Shown in pieces: positions 1 to 7,994 of a stretch of DNA of 12,255 nucleotides (position 1 is its first letter; every line of letters starts with the position of its first letter). The DNA comes from Thermoplasmata archaeon (GTDB taxonomy: Archaea; Thermoplasmatota; Thermoplasmata; Lutacidiplasmatales; UBA184): contig JASHTI010000055.1 in assembly GCA_030040625.1 (NCBI GenBank), forward strand, positions 1 through 12,255. The letters run 5' to 3'. The notes under the pieces were generated by a model, which saw nothing but the letters and a program-made list of their open reading frames with translations, made no database searches and was not told where the DNA came from. The translations under genes and the position numbers were made by a program.

Positions 1-578
1 TGGAGCGAGCCGGCGAGGTCGGTGACCTTCATCCCCTGGTCCTTCATCTTGCCGAGGCTGTTGTAGACGAGCAGGACCATCTGGTCCCGCAGGCGGCCCT
101 CGACGTCGGTCGTCGTGGCGGCGCCGAACGTCCCGACGAACTGGTTGATGAAGTTGTCCGGCGCGCCGACGCGCCAGCGGTACTCGCCGAAGACCCGCAG
201 CTGCACGAGGCCGAAGTCCGGGTCGCGGAAGACGTACGGCTCGGCGCTGCCGAACTTGCCGTCGAAGATCCGCTTCTGCAGGTAGTAGACCTCCGCCTCC
301 TGGCGGACCCCGGAGAGCTCCTTGACGAGGTTGCCGATGATCGGGGCGTTGAGGCTGGTGAGCGCGTAGCGGTCGGGCCGGTCGAGGTAGGCGAGGACCT
401 TGCCGTCGCGGTAGAAGACGGCGATCTCGTCCTCGCGGACGACGATGTTGTCGTTCCAGCGGATGTTGCGCGGGACGCGCCACATCACGTTGGGGCCCTT
501 GTAGGCGTCCTCCCAGTTGACCGTCGTCGCGCCGATGAGGCTCCCGCCCTTCGCCGGTATCGGGTTGTTCGTTACCAT
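1..578 (-). CDS. SPFH-domain protein of the YdjI / virion-core type, partial (C-terminus beyond left edge)
   Basis: The frame opens at an ATG at 578 and stays open to position 1, giving about 192 residues without a stop, so the protein is cut by the window edge. It starts MVTNNPIPAKGGSLIGATTV and continues through a Trp-rich N-terminus (NVMWRVPRNIRWNDNIVVRE), an EDEIAVFYRDGKVLAYLD strand pair, and later FGLVQLRVFGEYRWRV. This order (N-terminal membrane-proximal segment, 'valid conduit' strand with a VREDE motif, then the beta-rich core with a conserved FGEYRWRV strand) matches the YdjI/COG4260 branch of the SPFH (stomatin/prohibitin/flotillin) superfamily as I know it. These proteins oligomerise on membranes and often sit beside zinc-ribbon proteins, as here. 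It lies 27 bases behind the zinc-ribbon gene and is the last visible gene of the unit. The function in archaea is not established; the family call is strong, the role is inference. Confidence 0.85.
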   Translation of the reverse strand, partial: MVTNNPIPAKGGSLIGATTVNWEDAYKGPNVMWRVPRNIRWNDNIVVREDEIAVFYRDGKVLAYLDRPDRYALTSLNAPIIGNLVKELSGVRQEAEVYYLQKRIFDGKFGSAEPYVFRDPDFGLVQLRVFGEYRWRVGAPDNFINQFVGTFGAATTTDVEGRLRDQMVLLVYNSLGKMKDQGMKVTDLAGSL

Positions 579-605
579 CGTGCTGACCTGCCGGTGGACC
601 GTGCC

Positions 606-1310
606 CTACGAGACGAGGATCCCCTCGACGGCGGCGATGCGGGCCTTGAACGCGGCGTCGAGCTGGCTGAGCATCGTGCGCGCGCTGGTGAGGACGCCGG
701 CGACGGCCGCCGGGTTCGGGGCCGCCCCGGAGAGGAGCCCGGGCAGCGTCGCGATCGCCTGGTTCAGCTGGTCGGCGGCCTGCGCGAACCCGTAGTCGTA
801 CTCGTACAGGCGGTCGAGCTGCTCCGGACGGATCCGCACCGCCGGGGAGATGCCGGTGTAGCCCTGCTGCGCCGCCCGGATCTCTCCCTCGATGCGAAGG
901 AGGTCGGCGATCAGCGGGGCGAGATCGTTCAGGGCGCCGAACTGGCCGGCGTTCGCGAGCGCGGAGCGGGAGTTCTCGATCGTGGTGCGGGCCGCCTTCA
1001 CCTTGTCGGCGACCTCACGACGGAGGATGCTGTCGGCGGCGCGCAGGTCCTCGCCCTCGCGGTAGCCCCGGAAGCCGGGGACGAGCAGCTGGAGCCGCTT
1101 GAGGAACCCACGGTCCCCCTCGACCTTCTGACGGATGTCGAGCGGAGCGGCGCCGGGTCCGGCGAGGGTGCCGGTCGAGCTGCCGGCCTGGACGACCAGC
1201 GAGGAGCCGCAGGCGTTGCAGAACCGCGCCCCGGCGGGGGCCGGGGTGCCGCACTTCGGGCAGACGGACGCCGGGGCGGGCGGCACCGGCGCGGGCGCGC
1301 TGGTCGCCAT
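606..1310 (-). CDS. Zinc-ribbon protein with helical C-terminal domain, SPFH partner
   Basis: A 234-residue protein starting at ATG 1310 and ending at TAG (606-608). After a 15-residue Pro/Ala lead, a zinc ribbon occupies residues 17-34 with ligands C17, C20, C31 and C34 (CPKCGTPAPAGARFCNACG). A flexible Ser/Gly/Ala linker (40-57) leads to a helical, probably coiled-coil region from about residue 60 to the end, containing the segment LVPGFRGYREGEDLRAADSI, which resembles a motif I associate with small helical proteins encoded next to SPFH genes. There is no signal peptide or membrane helix, so it should be cytosolic. Its start lies one base past the stop of the membrane-protein gene and its stop 27 bases before the SPFH start, so the three are almost certainly co-transcribed. 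A GGAG about a dozen bases before the ATG may act as ribosome binding site. It probably binds or regulates the SPFH scaffold; this is inference. Confidence 0.85.
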   Translation of the reverse strand: MATSAPAPVPPAPASVCPKCGTPAPAGARFCNACGSSLVVQAGSSTGTLAGPGAAPLDIRQKVEGDRGFLKRLQLLVPGFRGYREGEDLRAADSILRREVADKVKAARTTIENSRSALANAGQFGALNDLAPLIADLLRIEGEIRAAQQGYTGISPAVRIRPEQLDRLYEYDYGFAQAADQLNQAIATLPGLLSGAAPNPAAVAGVLTSARTMLSQLDAAFKARIAAVEGILVS

Positions 1311-1311
1311 C

Positions 1312-1881
1312 CTACGGGCTCCGGGGCGGGGCCCCCGCCGGGCCGCTGCTCCCTCCCGCCGGGGGCGGGGGGGGCGTGACGGCCGGGACGCTCGGTGACT
1401 GGGCGGCGGCGTAGCTCAGCGCCGACGGCGCCGGCTCCGCGCGCCAGGCGGCCCGGGGCGCTTCGCGGCGCTGGGTGCGATCGACGGCCCGGATCCGCCA
1501 CATCATCAGGCCGACGGTGATGAACAGGACCGCGAGGACCAGCACGAGGCCGATCAGGGCGCCGACGACCGTCAGGACGCCGTACATGTGGCCCAGGCCG
1601 ACCGTGAAGAGGAGGACCGCGAAGCCCATGCCGAAGAACCCCCAGGCGAGCGATCGCTGGATGAGCGGCTCGCGCGACGCCGCCTCCGCGAGGTAGCTGC
1701 CGAGCGCGAAGAAGACGGCGATGATCCCGATGCCGAGCAGGGCGTACCAGTGGCTGTCGTTCGGGTAGGCGAAGTACAGCGCGCCGAAGATCAGGCCGGC
1801 GATCACGAGGAACAGAGCGGCGAGGACCCAAGGGCCCCACGCCGCCGGTGGACTGCGGTCGGTCGCGGCCGGCATCGCCAT
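1312..1881 (-). CDS. Four-helix integral membrane protein with Pro/Ala-rich cytosolic tail
   Basis: A 189-residue protein from ATG 1881 to TAG (1312-1314). Four hydrophobic stretches are visible: about residues 15-38, 45-65, 79-97 and 100-127. The connecting loops are short; WRIRAVDRTQRRE follows helix 4, and by the positive-inside rule this basic stretch places the C-terminus in the cytosol. Residues 140-189 are Ala/Pro-rich (PSVPAVTPPPPPAGGSSGPA) and look disordered. I see no catalytic or transport signature and no match to a named family. It is first in the unit with the zinc-ribbon protein (1-base gap) and the SPFH protein, suggesting a membrane anchor or partner for that assembly. A second in-frame ATG lies two codons downstream (residue 3), so the exact start is open by six bases. 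A TATA-like element 30-40 bases upstream supports a short-leader transcript beginning here. Confidence 0.82.
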   Translation of the reverse strand: MAMPAATDRSPPAAWGPWVLAALFLVIAGLIFGALYFAYPNDSHWYALLGIGIIAVFFALGSYLAEAASREPLIQRSLAWGFFGMGFAVLLFTVGLGHMYGVLTVVGALIGLVLVLAVLFITVGLMMWRIRAVDRTQRREAPRAAWRAEPAPSALSYAAAQSPSVPAVTPPPPPAGGSSGPAGAPPRSP

Positions 1882-1909
1882 CGGTGGTTACCCTCTCGAA
1901 TCAGCCGCG

Positions 1910-1923
1910 GGGGCTATTTGACC
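1910..1923 (-). promoter_or_regulatory. TATA-like element for the membrane/zinc-ribbon/SPFH unit
   Basis: In the 65-base gap between the TPR gene stop and the ATG at 1881 the minus strand reads GGTCAAATAGCCC, an AT-rich patch in otherwise GC-rich DNA, centred about 35 bases before the start codon. That spacing fits an archaeal TATA box driving a transcript with a leader of only a few bases. A GAGGG lies between it and the ATG. The call rests on composition and spacing only. Confidence 0.4.
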
Positions 1924-1946
1924 GTGCGGGCGACCGCCGGCGGGCG

Positions 1947-4900
1947 CTACAGCCGCGGCTCGTCGTCGGTGCGCGCGTGCGCCTTGGGTCGAGGGGCGGG
2001 CGCGTCGGAAGGGGCCTCGGCGGCTTCCTCGGCCGGTGCCGGATCGTCCTTGGCGTCCTTCTCCCGCTCCTTTCGCGCGGGGCCGCCGGTGGACTTGGGG
2101 GGCCCCTCGGCCGGATGGGGCGGTGCGGGACCCGTGTCGGAGCGACCCGCGCGGGACGCATGCGCGCTGTGTTCGGCCGGCGACGGTTCGTCGCCTTGGG
2201 CGGTGGCTTCGTGGTCGGCGCGGTGCGCCGCGTGCCGGCCGGAGGCCCGAGGAGGCAAGCGGCTCGGTTCGGCCGGCGGCTCGGCCGGTCCCCGACTCCC
2301 GCGGCGCAGCACGCCCTTGAGGGCGCTCAGCGCCCCGCCCGACCCGGGATTCCGCGGCGGCGTTCCCGGGGTGTGGGCGGGCGCGTGGGCGGCCGGCGCG
2401 GCGGCCGGGATCGGCCGGATCGACTCGGCGGCGAACTTCGCGCCGCACTTCGGGCACTTCGGGAACTGGGAGGTGCAGACCTGGCAGAGCGCCGCTCCGC
2501 AGAGATGGACCACCGAGGCTACGCCGCCGCAGGCGAGGCAGCGGTCCCCGGCGTGCGCCGTGATCGGGGGCAGCGCGGCGGCCGCCGGGCCGCTCGGGCC
2601 CGTCGGGGCGCCCGCGTCCGGCGCCGGAGCGACGGTCGCCGGCGCCGGTCGCGTCTCCGGAGCGAAGAAGCGATCCCCTGAGGGGGGCTCCGGGGCGGCG
2701 CCCGTGGCCGGACGGAACTCCGGGGAGTACGCGCCGAGGTCGAGCGCGGGCGCGCGCGTCCCGGTCGCCGCCCCGGCGACCTCGACGGCCTTGATCAGGC
2801 GCGCCTTATAGACCCCCACGCGCAGCGTCTTGACGAGCTGGAAGAGGGTCCGGCTCTCCGCGGGCAGGGCGAGCGCCTGCCGGGCGAGCTCCTCGACGTC
2901 GGCCGGGAGCGTGAGGGTCTCTGGCTTGATCTCCGCCTCGAGCACGGCGCGCAGGTAGCCGAAGGAGCGCTGCATCGCTTCGAGCGAGGCGTTCGCCGGC
3001 GAGAGGGCGGCGACGTCCGCCAGCGTCAGCCCCCGCCGCTCGACACCCGGAGGGCGGCGCTCCAGCGCGGCGGTGATCAAGTGGTAGGAGCCGCCGTCGA
3101 GCTCCCGCCACTCCTCCGGAGCGAGCCGCCCGAGGTCGACCTTGGGGACCTGGCTCAGCTCCCGGAGCACCGGGGCGAGGAACTCGAACGGGACGTGGAG
3201 CGTGACGAACAGGTCGTTCTTCGTGAGCGTTCGGTTGAGGCGGGCCTCGAGCAGCAGCGCCTCGCGGCCGTACCGCTGGATCTCGACGTCGCGCGTCTTC
3301 TCGGCGGCGAGCTTCTTGCCGTCCTTCGCCGGCGCGAAGTCGGAGTCCAGGCTCAGGGCCCGGTCGAAGCTGGCGGTCGCGTCCGCGGGTCGGGCGGTGG
3401 CGAGCAACGCGAGCCCCCGGCTCGTCCAGGCCTGCTTGTGCGTCGGCTCGGCCTCGGTCGCCCGCTCGTAGAAGGCGAGCGCCTCGTTCGGGTGGCCGAG
3501 CCGCTCGGCGACGAAGCCGGCGCGGAGCAGCAGCTCCACCGACGTGGGGGTGAGCGCGAGCGCGTGCGCGAAGGCGTTCGCGGCGTCCGGCCACGCCTGC
3601 CGGGCGATGCCGACCTCCCCGAGGCGGCTCCAGAGCGCCACCGACTTCGGCATCGCCCCGAGCCCCTTCTGGAGCGCGTCGCGCGCCGCGTCGAGGTGGC
3701 CGAGGGCCGACTGGGCCTCGGCGAGGAGCAGGAACGCGGCGTCCTCCGGCGGCAGCGGCGGGAGCGCCTCGTCCAGGAAGGCGACGGCGTCGGCGTGCCG
3801 TCCCTCGGCGATCATCGAGCGCGCGATCCCCGCGGCGGCGGTCGGGGACTTCGGCTCCCGGCGGCGGACCTCCTCGTAGGCGGCCCGCGCCTCCGCCGGC
3901 CGCTCCAGCGCGCTCAGCAGCTCCGCGCGCAGGAGCGTCGCAGCGACGTTCGGCGACGCCGGCGGCTCGCCGGCGCCGAGACTCTGGTTCAGGATCTCCA
4001 GGGCGAGGTCCGGTCGTCCGGCCGTCTGGCGGAGCCGGGCCCGGCGGATGGCGATCTCGACCCGCATCGCCGGGTCGATCGTCGACGCCCGCTCGTAGGC
4101 GGCGTTCGCCGCGTCGGGGAGGCCGATCGTCGAGGCGAGGTCCCCGAGCTCGAGCTGGAGGGCCGCCTCCTGCCCCTCGGGGGCGCCGGAGCGCAGCAGG
4201 TGGTCGAGCGCGTCGTACGCCTCCTTCGGCTCGCCCCGCTCGCGGCGGAGCCGGTACATCTCCAGCAGCGCCGCCGGCGAGTCCGGGTCGAGGAGGAGGA
4301 TCGCTTCGAGCGAGTAGAGGACCTCGGCGGAGCGACCGAGGGCCCGCCAGCCGTCGGCCCGGGCCTTCCACGCGGCGAGGTCGTTCGGATCCTCCTTGAG
4401 CAGCGGGTCGACGAGCGCGAGGACCTCGGAGTACCGGCCCGCGAGCAGCAGGGTCTCGGCGAGGGCGAGACGGCCGTGCCGGTTCCGAGGCTCGAGCGCG
4501 AGCCCCCGCTGGTAGTAGCCGATCGCGTCCGGGTACGCCCCCTGCGACCGAAGCGCCTCGGCGACCTCGAAGAACGCCTGGGGGTCCCGGTCCGCGCCCT
4601 GTACCGCTCGCTGGAGCGCCGCGAGCGCCTCCTCGCGACGCCCGGCGGCGAGGAGCAGCTGGCCGCGGCGGCGATGGAACAGCGGCTCCGCCGGCTCCCG
4701 GCGGAGCAGCAGGTCGAGGTAGCGGAGCGCGGCGGCCGACTGGCCGAGCCGGGCGAGCGTGTCGGCGGCCCCCCACAGTAGGTCGGCGTCCTCGAGGCCG
4801 CCCGCCAGCGCGCGCTCGTACTCCTGCGACGCCTCGGGAAGCCGCCCGGCCTCGCGCAGGGCGTGGGCCCGCTCCTTGCGGACGTCCAGGCGATTGGCGT

Positions 4901-6581
4901 GCTCCGGCTTTACGAGGAACGCGCCGTAGGCGCCGACGGCCCGCTCGGAGTCGTCGACGAGCCGCGCCGCGCGCGCGATGCCGAGGAGGCTCACGTCCGC
5001 CGCCGCCGGGTCGGAGGAGGACCGCTCGTAGGCGACCAGCGCCGCCCGCGCCTCCGCGGCCCTCTCGGCCGAGCCTTCCGCCAGCTCGTAGGCGTTCGCG
5101 AGATGGAGGTGGCCGCGCTCCACGGCGACGTCCGTCCGGGTCGGGTCGAGCCGGAACAGCTCGTCGAGCACCGGCGCCAGCGCGGCCCGGTCGTCGGTCG
5201 CGCTCAGCAGCTCCCGCTTGGCGAGCAGGACCGGTACGTCGCCCGGATGGGCCTTGAGCAGCGTGTCGAACTCCTCGAGGGCGCCGGCGGCGTCGCCGCT
5301 CGCGGCGAGCGCCTCGGCGAGCGCGGTGCGCGCCTCCGCGTCGCTCGGCTCCACCGCGACGATCGCTTCCGCGAAGGCGCGAACCTCGTCCGGGCGCTCG
5401 GCGCTCCGGGCGACCGCGAGCGCCTTACGCAGCTCCCCGACGGCGTGCGGGTGCCGTTCGGCCAGCGTCCGGTAGGCGACGAGCGCCTCCGCGGCGTGGC
5501 CGCTCGCGGCCTCGAGCTCCGCGAGCCCGCGCATCGCCTCGAGGTTCTCCGGGTCGGCCGCAAGGACCCCGCGGCACGCCGCGAGCGCGAGGTCGGCGTG
5601 GCCCAGGCCCTCGGCGAGGAGCCTCAGATCGAGGAGGTTCTGGATGTTCCGGGGATCGATCGTCGCGAGCCGCTGGCGGGCGGCGATGGCCAGCTCGGCC
5701 TCGGACGCGCCGGCGCGCTTGGCGATCTCCTCGAGGGCCGCGGGACTCGGTGGCTCATCACCGGTCACGAGCCCGCGGGCGATCGGGATCGCTTCGGCGC
5801 CCCGGCCGAGGTCGAACAGCAGGCGCATCTCCAACAGCCGGGTCGACTCGTGCCCGGGGTAGGCGAGCTGCCGCAGGGCGGTCAACGCCTCCTCCCGACG
5901 GCCGACCGAGGCGAGGAGCTCCGCCCGGGAGAGCTGGAGATCGCCGTCCCCGGGGTTCTTCCCGAGCAGCTCCTCGACGGCCGCCAGCGCGGGGAGGTCC
6001 CCGCCGTGGGCACGCGCGATCTCGACCTTGAGCCGGAGCGCGCGCGGGTGATGCGGAACGAGCTTCAGCGCCCGATCGACGCTCTCGGAGGAGGTGAGGT
6101 CGAGCTCCTGGGCCCGGACGTAGGCGTCGGCGGCGTCCTCGGCGCGCCCGAGAAGACGCAGCGCGTCCCCCCTCGTCGCCCACAGGCCCCGGTCGTTCGG
6201 GTTCGCCTCGAGCGCCTCGTCGACGAGGCGAACGACCTCGGGGAGGTCGCGGTTGAGCGCAAGCAGCACGAGCGCCTTGTGGTGCAGCAGGCTCGAGGTC
6301 CCGGGGCTCAGCCGGAGCCCGAGTTCGACCGCCCGCTCGGCGAGCGCGGGGTGCGAGGCGCGGTAGAACGCCATCGCCGCCTCGTCGAGCAGCGGAGCGA
6401 CGTCCCGCCCCTCGGAGGCGATCGCGTCGGCGTGCCGTTCGGCGGTGGCGAGGAACGCCTTGAGCGCCTCGACGTACCGCCCGCGGTCGCGGCCGGGCTC
6501 CGCCTCCTCGACGGCGCGGAAGCGGGCGCGCACCTCCTCGATCGGCGTCGCCCGATGGCCGGCGTGCACCCCTGCGGCCAT
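1947..6581 (-). CDS. Giant TPR-repeat protein with C-terminal eight-ligand zinc finger and disordered tail
   Basis: A 1544-residue protein from ATG 6581 to TAG (1947-1949). The frame stays open upstream to 7124, but that extension is Arg/Pro-rich, overlaps the HD gene antisense, and the TATA-like element sits about 30 bases before 6581, so I chose this ATG. Residues about 60-1085 form a tandem array of some 30 helix-turn-helix units of about 34 residues with TPR signatures (for example LALNRDLPEVVRLVDEALEA, LDEALEANPNDRGLWATRGD), giving a long superhelical scaffold. A non-repeat mostly helical domain follows (about 1094-1260; RYGREALLLEARLNRTLTKN), then a linker. Residues about 1347-1378 hold ligands C-x2-C-x7-H-x-C-x4-C-x2-C-x6-C-x2-C (CLACGG, VVHLCG, LCQVC, KCPKCG). 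The last 160 residues are Pro/Ala/Arg/Glu-rich and disordered. No signal peptide or membrane segment is seen, so it is likely a cytosolic scaffold; partners are unknown. Confidence 0.9.
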   Translation of the reverse strand: MAAGVHAGHRATPIEEVRARFRAVEEAEPGRDRGRYVEALKAFLATAERHADAIASEGRDVAPLLDEAAMAFYRASHPALAERAVELGLRLSPGTSSLLHHKALVLLALNRDLPEVVRLVDEALEANPNDRGLWATRGDALRLLGRAEDAADAYVRAQELDLTSSESVDRALKLVPHHPRALRLKVEIARAHGGDLPALAAVEELLGKNPGDGDLQLSRAELLASVGRREEALTALRQLAYPGHESTRLLEMRLLFDLGRGAEAIPIARGLVTGDEPPSPAALEEIAKRAGASEAELAIAARQRLATIDPRNIQNLLDLRLLAEGLGHADLALAACRGVLAADPENLEAMRGLAELEAASGHAAEALVAYRTLAERHPHAVGELRKALAVARSAERPDEVRAFAEAIVAVEPSDAEARTALAEALAASGDAAGALEEFDTLLKAHPGDVPVLLAKRELLSATDDRAALAPVLDELFRLDPTRTDVAVERGHLHLANAYELAEGSAERAAEARAALVAYERSSSDPAAADVSLLGIARAARLVDDSERAVGAYGAFLVKPEHANRLDVRKERAHALREAGRLPEASQEYERALAGGLEDADLLWGAADTLARLGQSAAALRYLDLLLRREPAEPLFHRRRGQLLLAAGRREEALAALQRAVQGADRDPQAFFEVAEALRSQGAYPDAIGYYQRGLALEPRNRHGRLALAETLLLAGRYSEVLALVDPLLKEDPNDLAAWKARADGWRALGRSAEVLYSLEAILLLDPDSPAALLEMYRLRRERGEPKEAYDALDHLLRSGAPEGQEAALQLELGDLASTIGLPDAANAAYERASTIDPAMRVEIAIRRARLRQTAGRPDLALEILNQSLGAGEPPASPNVAATLLRAELLSALERPAEARAAYEEVRRREPKSPTAAAGIARSMIAEGRHADAVAFLDEALPPLPPEDAAFLLLAEAQSALGHLDAARDALQKGLGAMPKSVALWSRLGEVGIARQAWPDAANAFAHALALTPTSVELLLRAGFVAERLGHPNEALAFYERATEAEPTHKQAWTSRGLALLATARPADATASFDRALSLDSDFAPAKDGKKLAAEKTRDVEIQRYGREALLLEARLNRTLTKNDLFVTLHVPFEFLAPVLRELSQVPKVDLGRLAPEEWRELDGGSYHLITAALERRPPGVERRGLTLADVAALSPANASLEAMQRSFGYLRAVLEAEIKPETLTLPADVEELARQALALPAESRTLFQLVKTLRVGVYKARLIKAVEVAGAATGTRAPALDLGAYSPEFRPATGAAPEPPSGDRFFAPETRPAPATVAPAPDAGAPTGPSGPAAAALPPITAHAGDRCLACGGVASVVHLCGAALCQVCTSQFPKCPKCGAKFAAESIRPIPAAAPAAHAPAHTPGTPPRNPGSGGALSALKGVLRRGSRGPAEPPAEPSRLPPRASGRHAAHRADHEATAQGDEPSPAEHSAHASRAGRSDTGPAPPHPAEGPPKSTGGPARKEREKDAKDDPAPAEEAAEAPSDAPAPRPKAHARTDDEPRL

Positions 6582-6605
6582 GGACGGCGGAAAAGCCGCG
6601 CGACG

Positions 6606-6618
6606 CGATAAATACGTT
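6606..6618. promoter_or_regulatory. Divergent TATA-like promoter element
   Basis: The 71-base gap between the divergent TPR and HD genes contains GATAAATACG (6607-6616), the clear AT island of the gap. Its centre lies 30 bases from the TPR ATG on the minus strand (read as CGTATTTATC), which predicts a leaderless or near-leaderless mRNA. On the plus strand it lies about 42 bases before GTG 6653, so it could serve both genes. An AAAA run at 6591-6594 is the only other AT-rich spot. Confidence 0.5.
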
Positions 6619-6652
6619 CGGCCCGAGAGGGCGCGGGCCGGCGGGCCGACCG

Positions 6653-7987
6653 GTGCCGCGCCGTCACCGTTCCCCGGCTCCGGTCCCGTTATCCCGCGAG
6701 GCGCCTCCGGCGGGCGTGCGGCCGTCCCGCTCGCCCCCGTCCCGAGCGGGCAAGACGATCTTCGACCCGGTACATGGTCCGGTCGGGCTCGACGGCGCGG
6801 CGCTCGCCCTCCTGGGGACCCCGGAGTTCCAGCGGCTGTGGGGGATCCGCCAGACCGGTTTCGCGCACCTCGTCTTTCCGGGCGCGAACCACACGCGGCT
6901 CGAGCACTCGCTGGGGACCTTCTGGGCGGCCGACCAGATGGCCCGCCGTCTGGGGCTCGACGACCGGACCGCCGAGCACGTGCGGGCCGGAGCGCTGCTC
7001 CACGATCTCGGTCACCCGCCGTTCTCCCACACCCTGGACATGCCGTTGCGGGAGGTGACGGGAGCGCGGCATGAGCGCCTGTCCCGTCGGCGGGTCGAGG
7101 GGAACGACCCGCTCTGGCCGGCACGCTCGGCCGCGGTGCCCGCGGTCCTGGAGCGGTTCGGCCTGGAGCCGCGGGTGGTCGCCGACCTCATCGACCCGCA
7201 GCGGCCCTCGGCCCGCGCGCCGCTGCCCGGAAGCATCCTGCACGGAGCGATCGACGCCGACCGGCTCGACTACCTCCAGCGCGACGCGCACTACACGGGG
7301 GTCGCCCACGGGGCGATCGACGCGGTCCGCCTGTTCGACACGCTGCGGGCCCGCGACCGACGCATCGTCTTCGCGGAGAAGGGCCGGAGCGCGGTCGAAG
7401 GGTTCGCGGTCGGCCGGGCGTTGATGTATTCCACGGTGTACTACCATAAGACGGTCCGGGCCGCCGAGATGATGGCCCAGGCCGCGGTCGAGCGGTCCGA
7501 CGGCTACCCGGACGGCGCCGCCGGCTGGTTCGCCCTCACCGACGGCGAGCTGCTCGTCCGGCTCCGGGACGCCGGCCGGACCGCCGCGGCGCTCGTCGAG
7601 CGGCTGCTCGCCCGACGCCTCTACAAGCGGGTCTTCGCGGTGCCGTCTATCCCCGCGCCGGACCGGCGCCGGTGGGGGCGCTGGGTCGCCCGTCCGGCGG
7701 AGCGCCGGGCGCTGGAGGACGATCTCGCCGAGGCGCTCGGGGGCGCGCGCGGGTCGGCGCTCGTCGACGTCGCCGGTCTGGTCGCCCGCGGGGACGCGGC
7801 GGAGGACTGGGGGACCGTCGGCGTCCTGGACGGGGCGCGGGTCACCTACCCGTTCCGCGCGCCCGCGCCGTGGCGGTCGTTCGCGATCCGTCCGCCGTCC
7901 GACTGGGCCGTGAGCGTCTACGTCGAGCCCGCGCTGCGGACCGCGGCCGCGCCGCGGAAGGTCGCGCGGGTCCTCGCCGCCGCGTAG
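6653..7987 (+). CDS. HD-domain phosphohydrolase, dNTPase-like (COG1078/SAMHD1 superfamily)
   Basis: A 444-residue protein ending at TAG (7985-7987). The N-terminal fold begins with TIFDPVHGPVGLD (about 35-47) and continues with FQRLWGIRQTGFAHLVFPGA. The metal-binding HD signature is complete: H85 in TRLEHSLG, H117-D118 in LLHDLGHPPFSH, and an Asp in IDADRLDYLQRDAHYTG (200-216). A downstream HE pair (GARHER, 140-141) also matches the family. In this superfamily these residues bind a divalent metal and hydrolyse dNTPs to deoxynucleoside plus triphosphate, or related nucleotides; the substrate here cannot be read from sequence. The C-terminal half (about 220-444) is helical then mixed and less conserved. 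The first 34 residues are Arg/Pro-rich and unlike the family, so the GTG at 6716 (residue 22) is a credible alternative start. It is divergent from the TPR gene and converges on the ATPase pair with a 7-base gap; no operon partner is seen. Confidence 0.9.
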   Translation: MPRRHRSPAPVPLSREAPPAGVRPSRSPPSRAGKTIFDPVHGPVGLDGAALALLGTPEFQRLWGIRQTGFAHLVFPGANHTRLEHSLGTFWAADQMARRLGLDDRTAEHVRAGALLHDLGHPPFSHTLDMPLREVTGARHERLSRRRVEGNDPLWPARSAAVPAVLERFGLEPRVVADLIDPQRPSARAPLPGSILHGAIDADRLDYLQRDAHYTGVAHGAIDAVRLFDTLRARDRRIVFAEKGRSAVEGFAVGRALMYSTVYYHKTVRAAEMMAQAAVERSDGYPDGAAGWFALTDGELLVRLRDAGRTAAALVERLLARRLYKRVFAVPSIPAPDRRRWGRWVARPAERRALEDDLAEALGGARGSALVDVAGLVARGDAAEDWGTVGVLDGARVTYPFRAPAPWRSFAIRPPSDWAVSVYVEPALRTAAAPRKVARVLAAA

Positions 7988-7994
7988 CCGTCCG

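Noticed and set aside
2806..4776. Minus-strand 656-codon frame within the TPR gene
   Set aside because: It is an out-of-frame, almost purely Arg/Pro/Gly/Ala translation of the same DNA as the TPR array.
3081..6611. Long plus-strand frames (3081-4781 and 4863-6611) antisense to the TPR gene
   Set aside because: They are Arg/Glu/Val-rich products of GC-rich codons opposite TPR repeats, show no domain, and compete with a clearly repetitive real protein.
6582..7124. Upstream extension of the TPR frame by 181 residues
   Set aside because: The added segment is Arg/Pro/Gly-rich, lies antisense to the conserved HD-domain core, and would read through the TATA-like element that sits 30 bases before ATG 6581.
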